Source: Salinisphaera orenii subsp. halophila YIM 95161 (GTDB taxonomy: Bacteria; Pseudomonadota; Gammaproteobacteria; Nevskiales; Salinisphaeraceae). From it: a DNA stretch of 64,000 nucleotides. Under the pieces are notes generated by a model. That model was not told where the DNA came from. It saw nothing but the letters and a program-made list of their open reading frames with translations, and searched no databases. Positions 17,480 through 25,051 of this stretch are shown here, in pieces. Numbering within the stretch: position 1 is the stretch's first letter; every line of letters starts with the position of its first letter. The position numbers and the translations under genes were made by a program. The stretch is taken from assembly GCF_003732545.1 (NCBI RefSeq), contig NZ_AYKF01000057.1, positions 1 to 64,000 of the forward strand, read 5' to 3'.

Positions 17480-18079
17480 TCAACGCGCCTCGAGCGCGCG
17501 TTCGACGAAATCCAGCCGGTCCTGCCCGAAGAACATCGCCTCGCCGACGAAGAAACTCGGCGCGCCGAACACGCCGCGGGCCACCGCCGCGTCCGTGGCC
17601 TCGCGCAGCGCCTGCTTGGTCTCGGTGGACTCGATCCGGGCGCGAAAGTCCTCGGCGTCGAGTCCCGCCGTGTGCAGGACGTCGGCGATCACCGCGGGGT
17701 CGGCCATGTCGCGGTTGTCGGCCCAGAAGGCCCGGAACACGGCCTCGACGTAGGTCGGGAACGCCGGCGTGTCGAGATACGCCATCGCCCCGCGCATCAC
17801 CGCGATCGTGTTGATGGGAAAGGCGTCGTTGAAATGGAATTCGATGCCGTGCACATCGATGAAGCGCTGCATGTCGGTGCGCATGTGGCGGCGTTTGGCC
17901 GTGCACGGCGTGGCCGCCGGCGAGGTATTGCCGGTGGCCTTGAACACGCCGCCGAGCAGCATCGGCCGCGGGATCAGGCGTGCGCCGGTGCGTTCGAGCA
18001 GGGCCGGCAGCCGCGCGTGGGCGATATAGGCGTTCGGACTGCCGAAATCGAAGAAGAACTCAAGGCTCTTGTCGGTCAT
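17480..18079 (-). CDS. DsbA-family 2-hydroxychromene-2-carboxylate isomerase-like protein
   Basis: A 199-residue thioredoxin-fold protein of the NahD/kappa-class GST type. It begins FFFDFGSPNAYIAHARL, where the usual CxxC is replaced by SPNAY with Ser as the candidate glutathione-binding residue. It ends with the GVFGAPSFFVGEAMFFGQDRLDF motif region typical of the family. Members isomerise hydroxychromene carboxylates in naphthalene breakdown, with glutathione as cofactor, but many function in unrelated pathways. No other aromatic catabolism gene is adjacent. Confidence 0.88.
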   Translation of the reverse strand: MTDKSLEFFFDFGSPNAYIAHARLPALLERTGARLIPRPMLLGGVFKATGNTSPAATPCTAKRRHMRTDMQRFIDVHGIEFHFNDAFPINTIAVMRGAMAYLDTPAFPTYVEAVFRAFWADNRDMADPAVIADVLHTAGLDAEDFRARIESTETKQALREATDAAVARGVFGAPSFFVGEAMFFGQDRLDFVERALEAR

Positions 18080-18101
18080 CGGGATATCTCCGGGTCAGGC
18101 C

Positions 18102-18123
18102 GCGGGACCCGCGTGGGTCCCGC
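18102..18123. other. 9-bp perfect hairpin upstream of the isomerase gene
   Basis: GCGGGACCC (18102-18110) pairs with GGGTCCCGC (18115-18123) around GCGT, just upstream of the isomerase start (18079) and downstream of the SDR stop (18357). It could end the SDR transcript or sit in the isomerase leader. The rest of 18124-18356 shows nothing I can name. Confidence 0.4.
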
Positions 18124-18356
18124 CGGCGATTGTTGTCGTGACGAACGAGGGGCGGGGCGCGACAACGCCGTGGGGCACGGGCCGACGCCGATGCCGGGTG
18201 GCGGGGCTGCAGCCGCGTGCCTGCGGGCTGTGTGCGCGGTCGTGCCTCGCGGCCTCGTGCCGCCGCGCCGCGGCACTACCCGCGTCGGGGGGCCGCGTCC
18301 TGCGGGAACCCGCTCCTGAGTCGCCATGCGGCTCGTGCGGCTCGTGGCGATCGGCC

Positions 18357-19088
18357 TCAGAATTGCTCCAGCCACGGCCGCAGGTCGAGTTCGTGGGTCC
18401 AGGCGTCGCGCGGCTGGCAGTGCAGCTGCCAGTAGGCGTCGGCGATGTGTTCCGGGTCGAGGATGCCGGCGCGGTCCCTAAGGGCGTAGCGTTCCGGAAA
18501 GTTGTCGCGGATGAAGTCGGTGTCGATGGCGCCGTCGATGACGGTGTGGGCGACATGGATGCCCTCGGGGCCGAGTTCGCGGGCCATGCTCTGGGCCAGC
18601 GAGCGCAGCGCGAACTTGGCGCCGGAGAACGCTGCGAAGCCCGCCCCGCCGCGCACCGAGGCGGTCGCGCCCGTGAAGATGATCGTGCCGCGGCCCCGCG
18701 GGCGCATCGCGCGGGCGGCCTCGCGGCCGGTGAGGAAACCGGCGAAGGCCGACATCTGCCAGACCTTGTGATAGACGCGGGCGGTGGTCTCGGTGATGTC
18801 GAAGCGCACGTTACCGCCGATGTTGAACACGACGGCCTCGAGCGGGCCCACCTCGGCCTCGATGGTCTCGACCATGGCTACCACCTCGTCCTCCTCGCGA
18901 GCGTCGCAGCCGAAAGCCCGGGCGGCGCCGCCTTCGGATTCGATCCGGCGTACGAGTGGTTCCAGCCGCTCGGCGCGGCGCCGCGCCACGCAGGCGACAT
19001 GACCCTCGCGCGCGAAGCGCCGGGCGATTGCGCCGCCGGTCGCGTCGCCCGCGCCGACGACCAGCACCGCGGGCCGGGCGGCGCTCAT
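18357..19088 (-). CDS. short-chain dehydrogenase/reductase with Phe in place of the catalytic Tyr
   Basis: A 243-residue Rossmann-fold SDR. The nucleotide motif is VVGAGDATGGAIARRF (residues 10-25), with Arg-rich ARRRAERL after it suggesting NADP(H). The NAG motif is replaced by NIGG. In the active-site region GATASVRGGAGFAAFSGAK the Ser144 position is present, but the Tyr of YxxxK is Phe154 with Lys158 kept. Ordinary SDR hydride chemistry is therefore doubtful. The start codon overlaps the stop of the thioesterase gene by 4 bp (ATGA), so the two proteins are translationally coupled. The function is unknown. Confidence 0.85.
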   Translation of the reverse strand: MSAARPAVLVVGAGDATGGAIARRFAREGHVACVARRRAERLEPLVRRIESEGGAARAFGCDAREEDEVVAMVETIEAEVGPLEAVVFNIGGNVRFDITETTARVYHKVWQMSAFAGFLTGREAARAMRPRGRGTIIFTGATASVRGGAGFAAFSGAKFALRSLAQSMARELGPEGIHVAHTVIDGAIDTDFIRDNFPERYALRDRAGILDPEHIADAYWQLHCQPRDAWTHELDLRPWLEQF

Positions 19089-19609
19089 GACGCCGCCTCG
19101 GCGTCGAACACGAGACAGGTGGTCGTGGCGTGGGCGTAGAGCCGGTCGTCCGGACCGAACAGCCGGGCCTCGGCGGTCGCCACGCGGCGGCCGACGTGGA
19201 TCACCTCGCCGACGGCGCGCACCCGGGCGACCCGATCGGTCAGCGCGCGCACGTAGTTCACCTTGAGTTCGAGCGTGGTGTAGGCCCGGCCCGCGGCGAG
19301 CGTGCTGTGGACCGCGCAGCCCACGGCCGAGTCCAGCAGGGCCGCGAACCAGCCGCCGTGGACGCTGCCCAGCGGATTGTAGTGGGCCTGCGCCGGCGCG
19401 CCCTGGAACACCGCGCGGCCGTGTTCGACCTCGACCAGCCGGAAATCCAGCGTCCGGCCGATCGGGGCGGCCGGGCCGTGGCCGCGCAGCACGGCCTGCA
19501 GCCGATCTAGGCCGCTGCGACGATCCGGTTCCTGCGTCGGGGCGGGGTCGGGCGTGGCGCTGGCCAGCTGCTGTTCCGTCGCCAGCCAGTCCTCGAGTCG
19601 TGCCGTCAT
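19085..19609 (-). CDS. PaaI-like hotdog-fold thioesterase
   Basis: A 174-residue hotdog thioesterase that probably hydrolyses an acyl-CoA. The PaaI core is seen as NPLGSVHGGWFAALLDSAVGCAV, with the GSVHGG loop and active-site Asp, then TTLELKVNYVRAL. The first ~45 residues form a hydrophilic leader not found in minimal PaaI proteins. Its stop overlaps the start of the SDR by 4 bp, so the two act from one mRNA, perhaps on the same acyl substrate. AT-rich sequence with a TATACA-like hexamer lies just upstream (about 19630-19645). Confidence 0.88.
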   Translation of the reverse strand: MTARLEDWLATEQQLASATPDPAPTQEPDRRSGLDRLQAVLRGHGPAAPIGRTLDFRLVEVEHGRAVFQGAPAQAHYNPLGSVHGGWFAALLDSAVGCAVHSTLAAGRAYTTLELKVNYVRALTDRVARVRAVGEVIHVGRRVATAEARLFGPDDRLYAHATTTCLVFDAEAAS

Positions 19610-19679
19610 CCATCATGCTCCATAAGTAATTGCATATACAAATATCAGGACGGCACTGCGGCGTCAACGCGCGGCCGGA

Positions 19680-20165
19680 TCAGCCGCGGTAGCGATAGCG
19701 TAGGTGCTCGTCCTTGCTCGGGCCGGCGATGTGCCAGATCAGGTCGAAGCCGTTGTCCACCAGCTCCAGCCGGGCCCGGTAGCGGTCCGCGCCGCAGTGG
19801 TGGGCGCGGCAGCACGCGAGCGCGCCGGCGGTGGCCGGGGCCAGTTCGAACAGCGGTACCGGCCGCTCGCGGCCGAAACGCTCGTGCGCCAGCGACAGCC
19901 GATCGTCGGTCCGCTGCCAGTGGTAGACGTTGCGAAACGCCACCGCGCGGTCGTGACTGGCCGGCACGAAGCGGCCGTGCTCGTGCAGGCGGATGCCGTC
20001 GGCCTCGCTCACGGCCTCGATGCGGGCCTCGCCGTGGCCGCGCCAGCCGGTGCCCGATCCGGGTCCGGGGGTCGCTTCGAAGCACAGGCGTTTCAGCCCG
20101 GCCAGACGTCGCCACGTCTCTATAATGGGCGCGCTGTTTTCAGACGACGGGGCCGATCCCGGCAT
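19680..20165 (-). CDS. DUF6314 family protein
   Basis: A 161-residue protein of the DUF6314 family. Recognisable features are an N-terminal GLKRLCFEATPG-GSGTGWRGHGEARI segment, FRNVYHWQRTDD and the C-terminal CGADRYRARLELVDNGFDLIWHIAGPSKDEHLRYRYR. The last motif reads like a lipocalin-style strand pair ending a small beta-barrel. The assigned ATG at 20165 overlaps the ATG of the divergent EamA gene inside a CATG, which is unusual; its true start may be slightly downstream. The function is unknown. Confidence 0.75.
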   Translation of the reverse strand: MPGSAPSSENSAPIIETWRRLAGLKRLCFEATPGPGSGTGWRGHGEARIEAVSEADGIRLHEHGRFVPASHDRAVAFRNVYHWQRTDDRLSLAHERFGRERPVPLFELAPATAGALACCRAHHCGADRYRARLELVDNGFDLIWHIAGPSKDEHLRYRYRG

Positions 20166-21048
20166 GGCGATACTCGTGGGTGTGACGGTGCTGTGGGCGT
20201 TTTCCTTCAGCCTGATCGGAGTCTATCTGTCCGGCCAGGTCGATAGCAGCTTCGCCGTGCTCACGCGCATCACGCTGGCGCTGGCGGTGTTCGCGCCGAT
20301 GATGCGCTTCCGCGGCATCGGCCGGCGGCCGGTGTTGGGGCTGATGGCCGTGGGCGCGCTCGAGCTGGGGCTGATGTATTTCTTCTTCTACCACGCGTTC
20401 ACGCTGCTCAGTGTGCCCGAGGTGCTGCTGTTCACCATCTTCACCCCGGTTTACATCACCCTCATCGAGGATCTGCTCGCGCGGCGTTTCAGCCCCGGCT
20501 ATCTGGCCACCGCCCTGGTCGCGGTGGCCGGGGCGGCGGTGATTCGCTACACCGAGCTCGGCTCGGACTACTGGGCCGGCTTCGCGGTCGTCCAGGGCGC
20601 AAACCTGTGTTTCGCCGCCGGGCAGGTGGGGTATCGCCGGCTGGCGCCGCGGCTGCCGGCGGACGTACCGCTCCACGCTCTGTTCGGCTGGTTCTTCGCC
20701 GGCGCCTGGCCGCTGGCCGCGCTGCTGTTTCTGCTGATCGGCGATCGCACCATGCTGCCGACGACCGGCCTGCAGTGGGGCGTGCTGCTCTGGCTCGGGC
20801 TGATGTCGTCGGGGCTGGGCTACTACGCCTGGAACCGCGGCGCGGTCCGGGTGGACGCGGGCACGCTCGCGGTCATGAACAACGCGCTGATTCCGGCCGG
20901 TCTGGCGGTGAATCTGCTGATCTGGAATCGCGACGCCGATCTCGCGCGCCTGGCCGCCGGGGCGGTGATCATCGTCGCGGCGCTGGTGATCAATCGGCTG
21001 TGGGTGCGCCGGCGGGCGTCTCAGCCGGGTTCCGCGTCCACCGGCTGA
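20164..21048 (+). CDS. EamA (DMT) family transporter
   Basis: A 294-residue, ten-helix drug/metabolite transporter with the two EamA repeats (about residues 1-135 and 145-280). Ends of the halves carry ...EVLLFTIFTPVYITLIEDLL and ...AVMNNALIPAGLAVNLLIW, the typical helix-5 and helix-10 signatures. It probably exports or imports an amino acid or carboxylate. A TATAAT box at 20121-20126 lies 38 bp before the ATG and is a plausible -10, without a good -35. The 3' end overlaps the convergent marR gene by 28 bp. Confidence 0.88.
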   Translation: MAILVGVTVLWAFSFSLIGVYLSGQVDSSFAVLTRITLALAVFAPMMRFRGIGRRPVLGLMAVGALELGLMYFFFYHAFTLLSVPEVLLFTIFTPVYITLIEDLLARRFSPGYLATALVAVAGAAVIRYTELGSDYWAGFAVVQGANLCFAAGQVGYRRLAPRLPADVPLHALFGWFFAGAWPLAALLFLLIGDRTMLPTTGLQWGVLLWLGLMSSGLGYYAWNRGAVRVDAGTLAVMNNALIPAGLAVNLLIWNRDADLARLAAGAVIIVAALVINRLWVRRRASQPGSASTG

Positions 21049-21476
21049 TCGAGCGCTTCGGTCAGCGTATCGAGCAGGGCGTGCAGCCGGACCACTTCGG
21101 CCTCGCCGAGGCGGGCGTTGAGCGCCTGCTGGGCCCGTTTCCAGCAGCGCTGCGCCTCGCGGCGTCGGGCGGCGCCGTCCACAGTGGCCGCGATCAGGCG
21201 GCTGCGCCCGTCCGCGCCGCTGTGGCGCGTGATCCAGCCCTGGCGTTCGAGCGTGGTCAGGGTGCGGGTGAGCGTGGAATTGTCCAGGTGCATGCGCTGC
21301 GCGAGTTCGCCCGCCCGCAGCGGGCCGTTGACCACGATCTGCGACAGCAGCGAATACTGGGTGCCGCGCATGCCGGCGGCGGCGAGGTATTCGTCGTAGT
21401 GGCGGGCGACCACGCGACCCAGCTGGTGCAGCTTGAAGTTGGTGCAGCCCTGCGGCCGTGCTGTGTCCGTATCCAT
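21021..21476 (-). CDS. MarR family transcriptional regulator
   Basis: A 151-residue winged-helix MarR repressor. The DNA-binding core is RAGELAQRMHLDNSTLTRTLTTLERQGWI followed by the wing RHSGADGRSRL. The N-terminus starts with CTNFKLHQLGRVV, the single-Cys form found in a subgroup of oxidation- or ligand-sensing MarR proteins. It faces the EamA transporter tail to tail, with a 28-bp overlap. It could regulate that transporter or the membrane protein upstream, but no operator is recognised. Confidence 0.9.
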   Translation of the reverse strand: MDTDTARPQGCTNFKLHQLGRVVARHYDEYLAAAGMRGTQYSLLSQIVVNGPLRAGELAQRMHLDNSTLTRTLTTLERQGWITRHSGADGRSRLIAATVDGAARRREAQRCWKRAQQALNARLGEAEVVRLHALLDTLTEALDQPVDAEPG

Positions 21477-21586
21477 GACGTCATTGTGCGTGTCGCCGGT
21501 GCCTTGGCAAGCCGCCCGTCGCCGTGCGGGCTCATCCGGCCGCGGCTGGCGAGGCGCTCGGCCCTCGATCGTTCGCTCGGACGGTA

Positions 21587-22681
21587 TCAGCGTCTTGCAT
21601 CGGCGGCCCCGGTGTCGGCGCAGCGTGCCGAGATCACCTGCAGCGCGCCCAGCCAGATCAGCGGCACGATCTCGATGAAGATGCGCTGTTCGACCAGGCG
21701 GCCGACCACGACCGCGAACAAAGCCAGCGGCAGGGCGAAACCGATCAGGGCCAGCGCCAGCCGGCGGTCGAGATGACGGCGCCAGACCAGCAGCGGCAGG
21801 TATAGGCCGGCCGCAAAGCGGGCGATGTAGGTCAGCGCATACAGCGGACTCGACAGTGCGATCAGGTTGTAGACCAGATGGAACTCGTACTGGGTGCTGC
21901 CCAGCTGCGCGTTCGGGTTGACGTTGTCGGCGAACAGCCACTGCAGTGGCAGCTGAATCGCCGCGAACAGCAGCGCCTGCGCGGCGAGAAAAGCCGCCCA
22001 GCGTGTGAACGACAGCCGCTGCCAGAACAGCAGCGCGACGAACGGCAACAGGAAGACCGTGGTTTCGCGGTTGAACGTGGCTACGGCGAACACGGCCAGA
22101 TAGGCCGCGATGCCCGCGGCGTGCGGCCGTTCGGCCAGCCGCGAGAGCATGAGCACGAGCGCGAGCGTGAACACCGCCGCCGGCAGATCGTAGACGTAGT
22201 AGTAGATCGCACGCGGTTCCCACGTGCCGAGGTCGAGTCTGTCGTCGCTGGCCGAAAAGGACTGCGTGATCTGCAGATCGGGTGTGATCAGATGCAGCAG
22301 CATCGGAATGACGATGGTGAAGGCCAGCAGCCGTCGCGATAGCGTGCTTTCGCCGATGCCGAACTGCGCGAGTGCGCGATAGGCCACACCGATCAGGGCC
22401 ATCCAGAAGCCCATCTCCATCAAACCGAACAGCAGGGTTTCGCCCAGGGGCGCGACAGCCTGGATACCGGCGGCTGCGGCCGGCAGCAGCACGCGGTGCT
22501 GGAAGGGCTCGACCGCGTCGAAGTCGATCAGCCGGGCGAATGTGCTCAGCTCGAACGGCTCGGTCGTCGTCAGACGCAGACACGTCAGAAACAGCGCGAT
22601 CAGCCCTGCGGCGGACAGCCATAGAAGCCGTTCGGTGCGGGCATCGGCCGCAGGTGTTCGAGGGGCGACGGATAGAGACAT
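21587..22681 (-). CDS. polytopic membrane protein of unknown function
   Basis: A 364-residue protein with about ten hydrophobic segments, hydrophilic Arg-rich loops and no enzyme motif that I can name. Segments such as FQHRVLLPAAAAGI near the N-terminus and NRETTVFLLPFVALLFWQ in the middle resemble GT-C-like or EpsG-like membrane proteins, where an FNRET loop is common. I place the start at 22681 (MSLSVAPRTPAADARTERLL) because the upstream extension is Arg-rich. It lies upstream of the marR gene with a 110-bp gap. Confidence 0.7.
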   Translation of the reverse strand: MSLSVAPRTPAADARTERLLWLSAAGLIALFLTCLRLTTTEPFELSTFARLIDFDAVEPFQHRVLLPAAAAGIQAVAPLGETLLFGLMEMGFWMALIGVAYRALAQFGIGESTLSRRLLAFTIVIPMLLHLITPDLQITQSFSASDDRLDLGTWEPRAIYYYVYDLPAAVFTLALVLMLSRLAERPHAAGIAAYLAVFAVATFNRETTVFLLPFVALLFWQRLSFTRWAAFLAAQALLFAAIQLPLQWLFADNVNPNAQLGSTQYEFHLVYNLIALSSPLYALTYIARFAAGLYLPLLVWRRHLDRRLALALIGFALPLALFAVVVGRLVEQRIFIEIVPLIWLGALQVISARCADTGAADARR

Positions 22682-22793
22682 GGCGAGGCGGCGGCCGAGC
22701 GGTGTTCGATTACGAAAGCAATAACGCCTGCGACCGCGCGGAAGTTCCACTCAGCCGCTGCGCGCCCCGCCCCGGCATTCGCGCCGTTTCAGT

Positions 22794-23326
22794 CTAGCAG
22801 CACGGCGGCGCGAGGAATGTGATTTGCGCGCGGCCGGTGGCTTCGACGACACCGCCGGCGTCATCGTCGTGCGGTTGACGCGCTGGCGGCGGTGTCGTGG
22901 ATGGCGGCCGGTGTACCGGCTGAAGTCGTCCCGGAGGTGACCACGCTGTGCCGGCGCGAAAACGGCAAGTGTGACGCCCATCGATTCGTCGACGCAGCCT
23001 TTCGCCTGCGTCCGCTGAAGTCGCAGGCTGCGGCTGGCCAGCATGCGCCGACTTTTGCGGAAAAGACCGGCGCGAGCGCGTCGAGGCGTGTCGCGATGCG
23101 GTGCACACCGAGGCGTCGATGGCGACGCCGGCGATCCGGCTGGCCAGCCGTTGTGCGGGCACCGGTTCGGTCGCGGTCTTAAGCCAGTCGTCGCCTCGGA
23201 CGGTGCCCGCGCCCACGGCGTCGGTGGCCACGACCACGTAGTCGCCGTTGGCCGCGGCGTCGCCGCAGCGCGTGGCCATCGCGACCCGGCCGGGAGCAAC
23301 AGGATGAGCGCGATCGTCCGACGCAT
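22794..23326 (-). pseudogene. possible decayed secreted-protein gene (frameshifted)
   Basis: The ATG at 23326 opens a signal-peptide-like MRRTIALILLLPAG, but that frame turns Arg/Pro-rich. A second frame then reads MATRCGDAAANGDYVVVATD and DDWLKTATEPVPAQRLASRI (from 23279). Near 23106 a third frame reads IATRLDALAPVFSAKVGACW. Moving between frames would give a coherent 150-residue secreted protein, so two or more indels may have broken it. No homologue is recognised, and plain intergenic DNA remains possible. The remainder of the 22682-23429 gap holds nothing else. Confidence 0.3.
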
Positions 23327-23429
23327 TGTTTCTGCTCGTCGGGCCGGGGCCGTACCGCTCCGGGCGCGGGCGAATCGCCGTGACCTGCTATCGTTTCGGG
23401 CTCGTTCGAATCACCGTGTCGGAGATTGC

Positions 23430-24437
23430 ATGAGAGCCGCCATTCTGAAACAGCCGGGAGGACTGGAACGCATCGAGACCGTGGAACGCGCGGCGCCGGA
23501 GCCGCGCGACGACGAACTGCTGGTCCGGGTGCATGCCAGTTCGCTCAACTATCACGACTATGCGGTCGCCAACGGCAGCATTCCGACCGAGGACGGCCGC
23601 GTGCTCATGTCCGACGGCGCCGGCGAGGTCGTGGCGGCGGGCCGCGACGTCGAGGCATTCGCGGTCGGCGATGCGGTGATCTCGACGTTCTTTCCGCACT
23701 GGACGGACGGCCCGATCTCGCCGGCCAAGCGCGCCGGCACGCCGGGCGACCGCGGCCCGGGCATGGCCGCGGAGTACGTCGTCGGCCCGGTCGGCGCCTT
23801 CACCCGCGCGCCGGCGGGCTGGTCGCACGCCGAAGCGGCGACGCTGCCCTGCGCCGCGCTGACCGCCTGGCGCGCGCTCATGGTCGAGGCGCGCATCAAG
23901 CCGGGCGACACCGTGTTGACGATGGGCACCGGCGGCGTGTCGATATTCGCGCTGCAGTTCGCCCGCGCCGCCGGGGCGCGGGTGATCGCCACCTCCGGTT
24001 CCGACACCAAGCTCGAGCGCCTGCGCGCGCTCGGCGCGGATCACGTGATCAACTATGCCGCGGACCCGAAATGGGGCAAGACCGCGAAACGGCTGACCGA
24101 CGGTCGCGGCGTCGACGCGGTGGTCGAGATCGGCGGCCCGGAGACCCTCGGCCAGTCGATCGCGGCCTGCCGCATGGGCGGCCATATCAGCCTGATCGGC
24201 GTACTCACGGGCGTGGCCGGCGAGGTGCCGACCGCGCTGTTCTTCTACAACAACCTCCGCATGAGCGGCATCACCGTCGGCAGCCGGGCCCAGCAGCAGG
24301 ACATGGTGCGCGCGATCGAGGCCAACGACATGCGGCCGGTCATCGACACCACCTTCGCGCTCGACGAGCTGGCCGACGCTTTCCGCCATCAGGCCGCCGG
24401 CCGGCACTTCGGCAAGATCGGGGTTTCGATCCCGTGA
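23430..24437 (+). CDS. zinc-independent quinone oxidoreductase-like alcohol dehydrogenase (MDR family)
   Basis: A 335-residue medium-chain reductase. The catalytic domain begins MRAAILKQPGGLERIE and includes VHASSLNYHDYAVANG. The NADP-binding Rossmann domain has VLTMGTGGVSIFALQFARAAGA (GxGxxG variant GTGGVS), followed by GADHVINY. Zinc-ligand Cys/His residues of true alcohol dehydrogenases are missing, so a quinone- or enone-reducing role is likely. GGAG lies 6 bp before the ATG at 23430. The stop overlaps the next gene's start by 4 bp (GTGA). Confidence 0.9.
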   Translation: MRAAILKQPGGLERIETVERAAPEPRDDELLVRVHASSLNYHDYAVANGSIPTEDGRVLMSDGAGEVVAAGRDVEAFAVGDAVISTFFPHWTDGPISPAKRAGTPGDRGPGMAAEYVVGPVGAFTRAPAGWSHAEAATLPCAALTAWRALMVEARIKPGDTVLTMGTGGVSIFALQFARAAGARVIATSGSDTKLERLRALGADHVINYAADPKWGKTAKRLTDGRGVDAVVEIGGPETLGQSIAACRMGGHISLIGVLTGVAGEVPTALFFYNNLRMSGITVGSRAQQQDMVRAIEANDMRPVIDTTFALDELADAFRHQAAGRHFGKIGVSIP

Positions 24438-24979
24438 GCGCGTCGGCGCCGCTCGAGCCCGGTTGCCGCATCGCGCTGCTGGCCACCGGCGGTACGCTGG
24501 AAAAGCGCTACGACCCGCATACGGGCACGCTCGCGCTCGGCGCGCCGGTGGTCGAGGAACTGCTGGCCACGCTGGTGCAGCCAGACGTCGCGGTGGACGT
24601 CGAGCGCGTGATGGCCGTCGATTCACTGGACATGGACGACGCCGGGCGCGATGCGATCGTGGCCGCCGTCGCACGCCGCATCGCCGCGGGCGGCTGCGAT
24701 GCGGTGATCGTCACCCACGGCACCGATACGCTCGCCGAGACCGCCGCCGCGCTGGTCGCCGGACTGAACGCGCCGGCGGTGCCGGTGGTGCTCACCGGGG
24801 CGATGGTGCCCTGGGCCTGCGCGGGCAGCGACGCGGCCCAGAATCTCGCCCAGGCGCTGATGGCCGCGCGCCTGCTCGCTCCGGGCGTGCACGTGGTCTT
24901 TCACTCGCGGGTCGTGCCCGGCGAGCGGGTGGTCAAGGACTACGCGCGTCTCACGCTCGTCGACGGCCGCCCGGGCTGA
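24434..24979 (+). CDS. short asparaginase N-domain protein
   Basis: A 181-residue protein that is only the N-terminal domain of a type I/II asparaginase (usually about 330 residues). The nucleophile threonine region is LLATGGTLEKRYDP, the second Thr-Asp site is VTHGTDTLAETAAAL, and VVLTGAMVPW-AGSDAAQNLAQAL follows. Compact single-domain versions like this are a known group. The start is the GTG at 24434, which overlaps the stop of the oxidoreductase gene by 4 bp and implies coupling. Whether it hydrolyses asparagine or another amide is open. Confidence 0.85.
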   Translation: MSASAPLEPGCRIALLATGGTLEKRYDPHTGTLALGAPVVEELLATLVQPDVAVDVERVMAVDSLDMDDAGRDAIVAAVARRIAAGGCDAVIVTHGTDTLAETAAALVAGLNAPAVPVVLTGAMVPWACAGSDAAQNLAQALMAARLLAPGVHVVFHSRVVPGERVVKDYARLTLVDGRPG

Positions 24980-25051
24980 GGCGGCCCCGGCGGGCGTGGC
25001 ACGGTCGGATCGGATGACGGGTAGGTTTGGACGCCCGGAGGCGGCCGGCGC

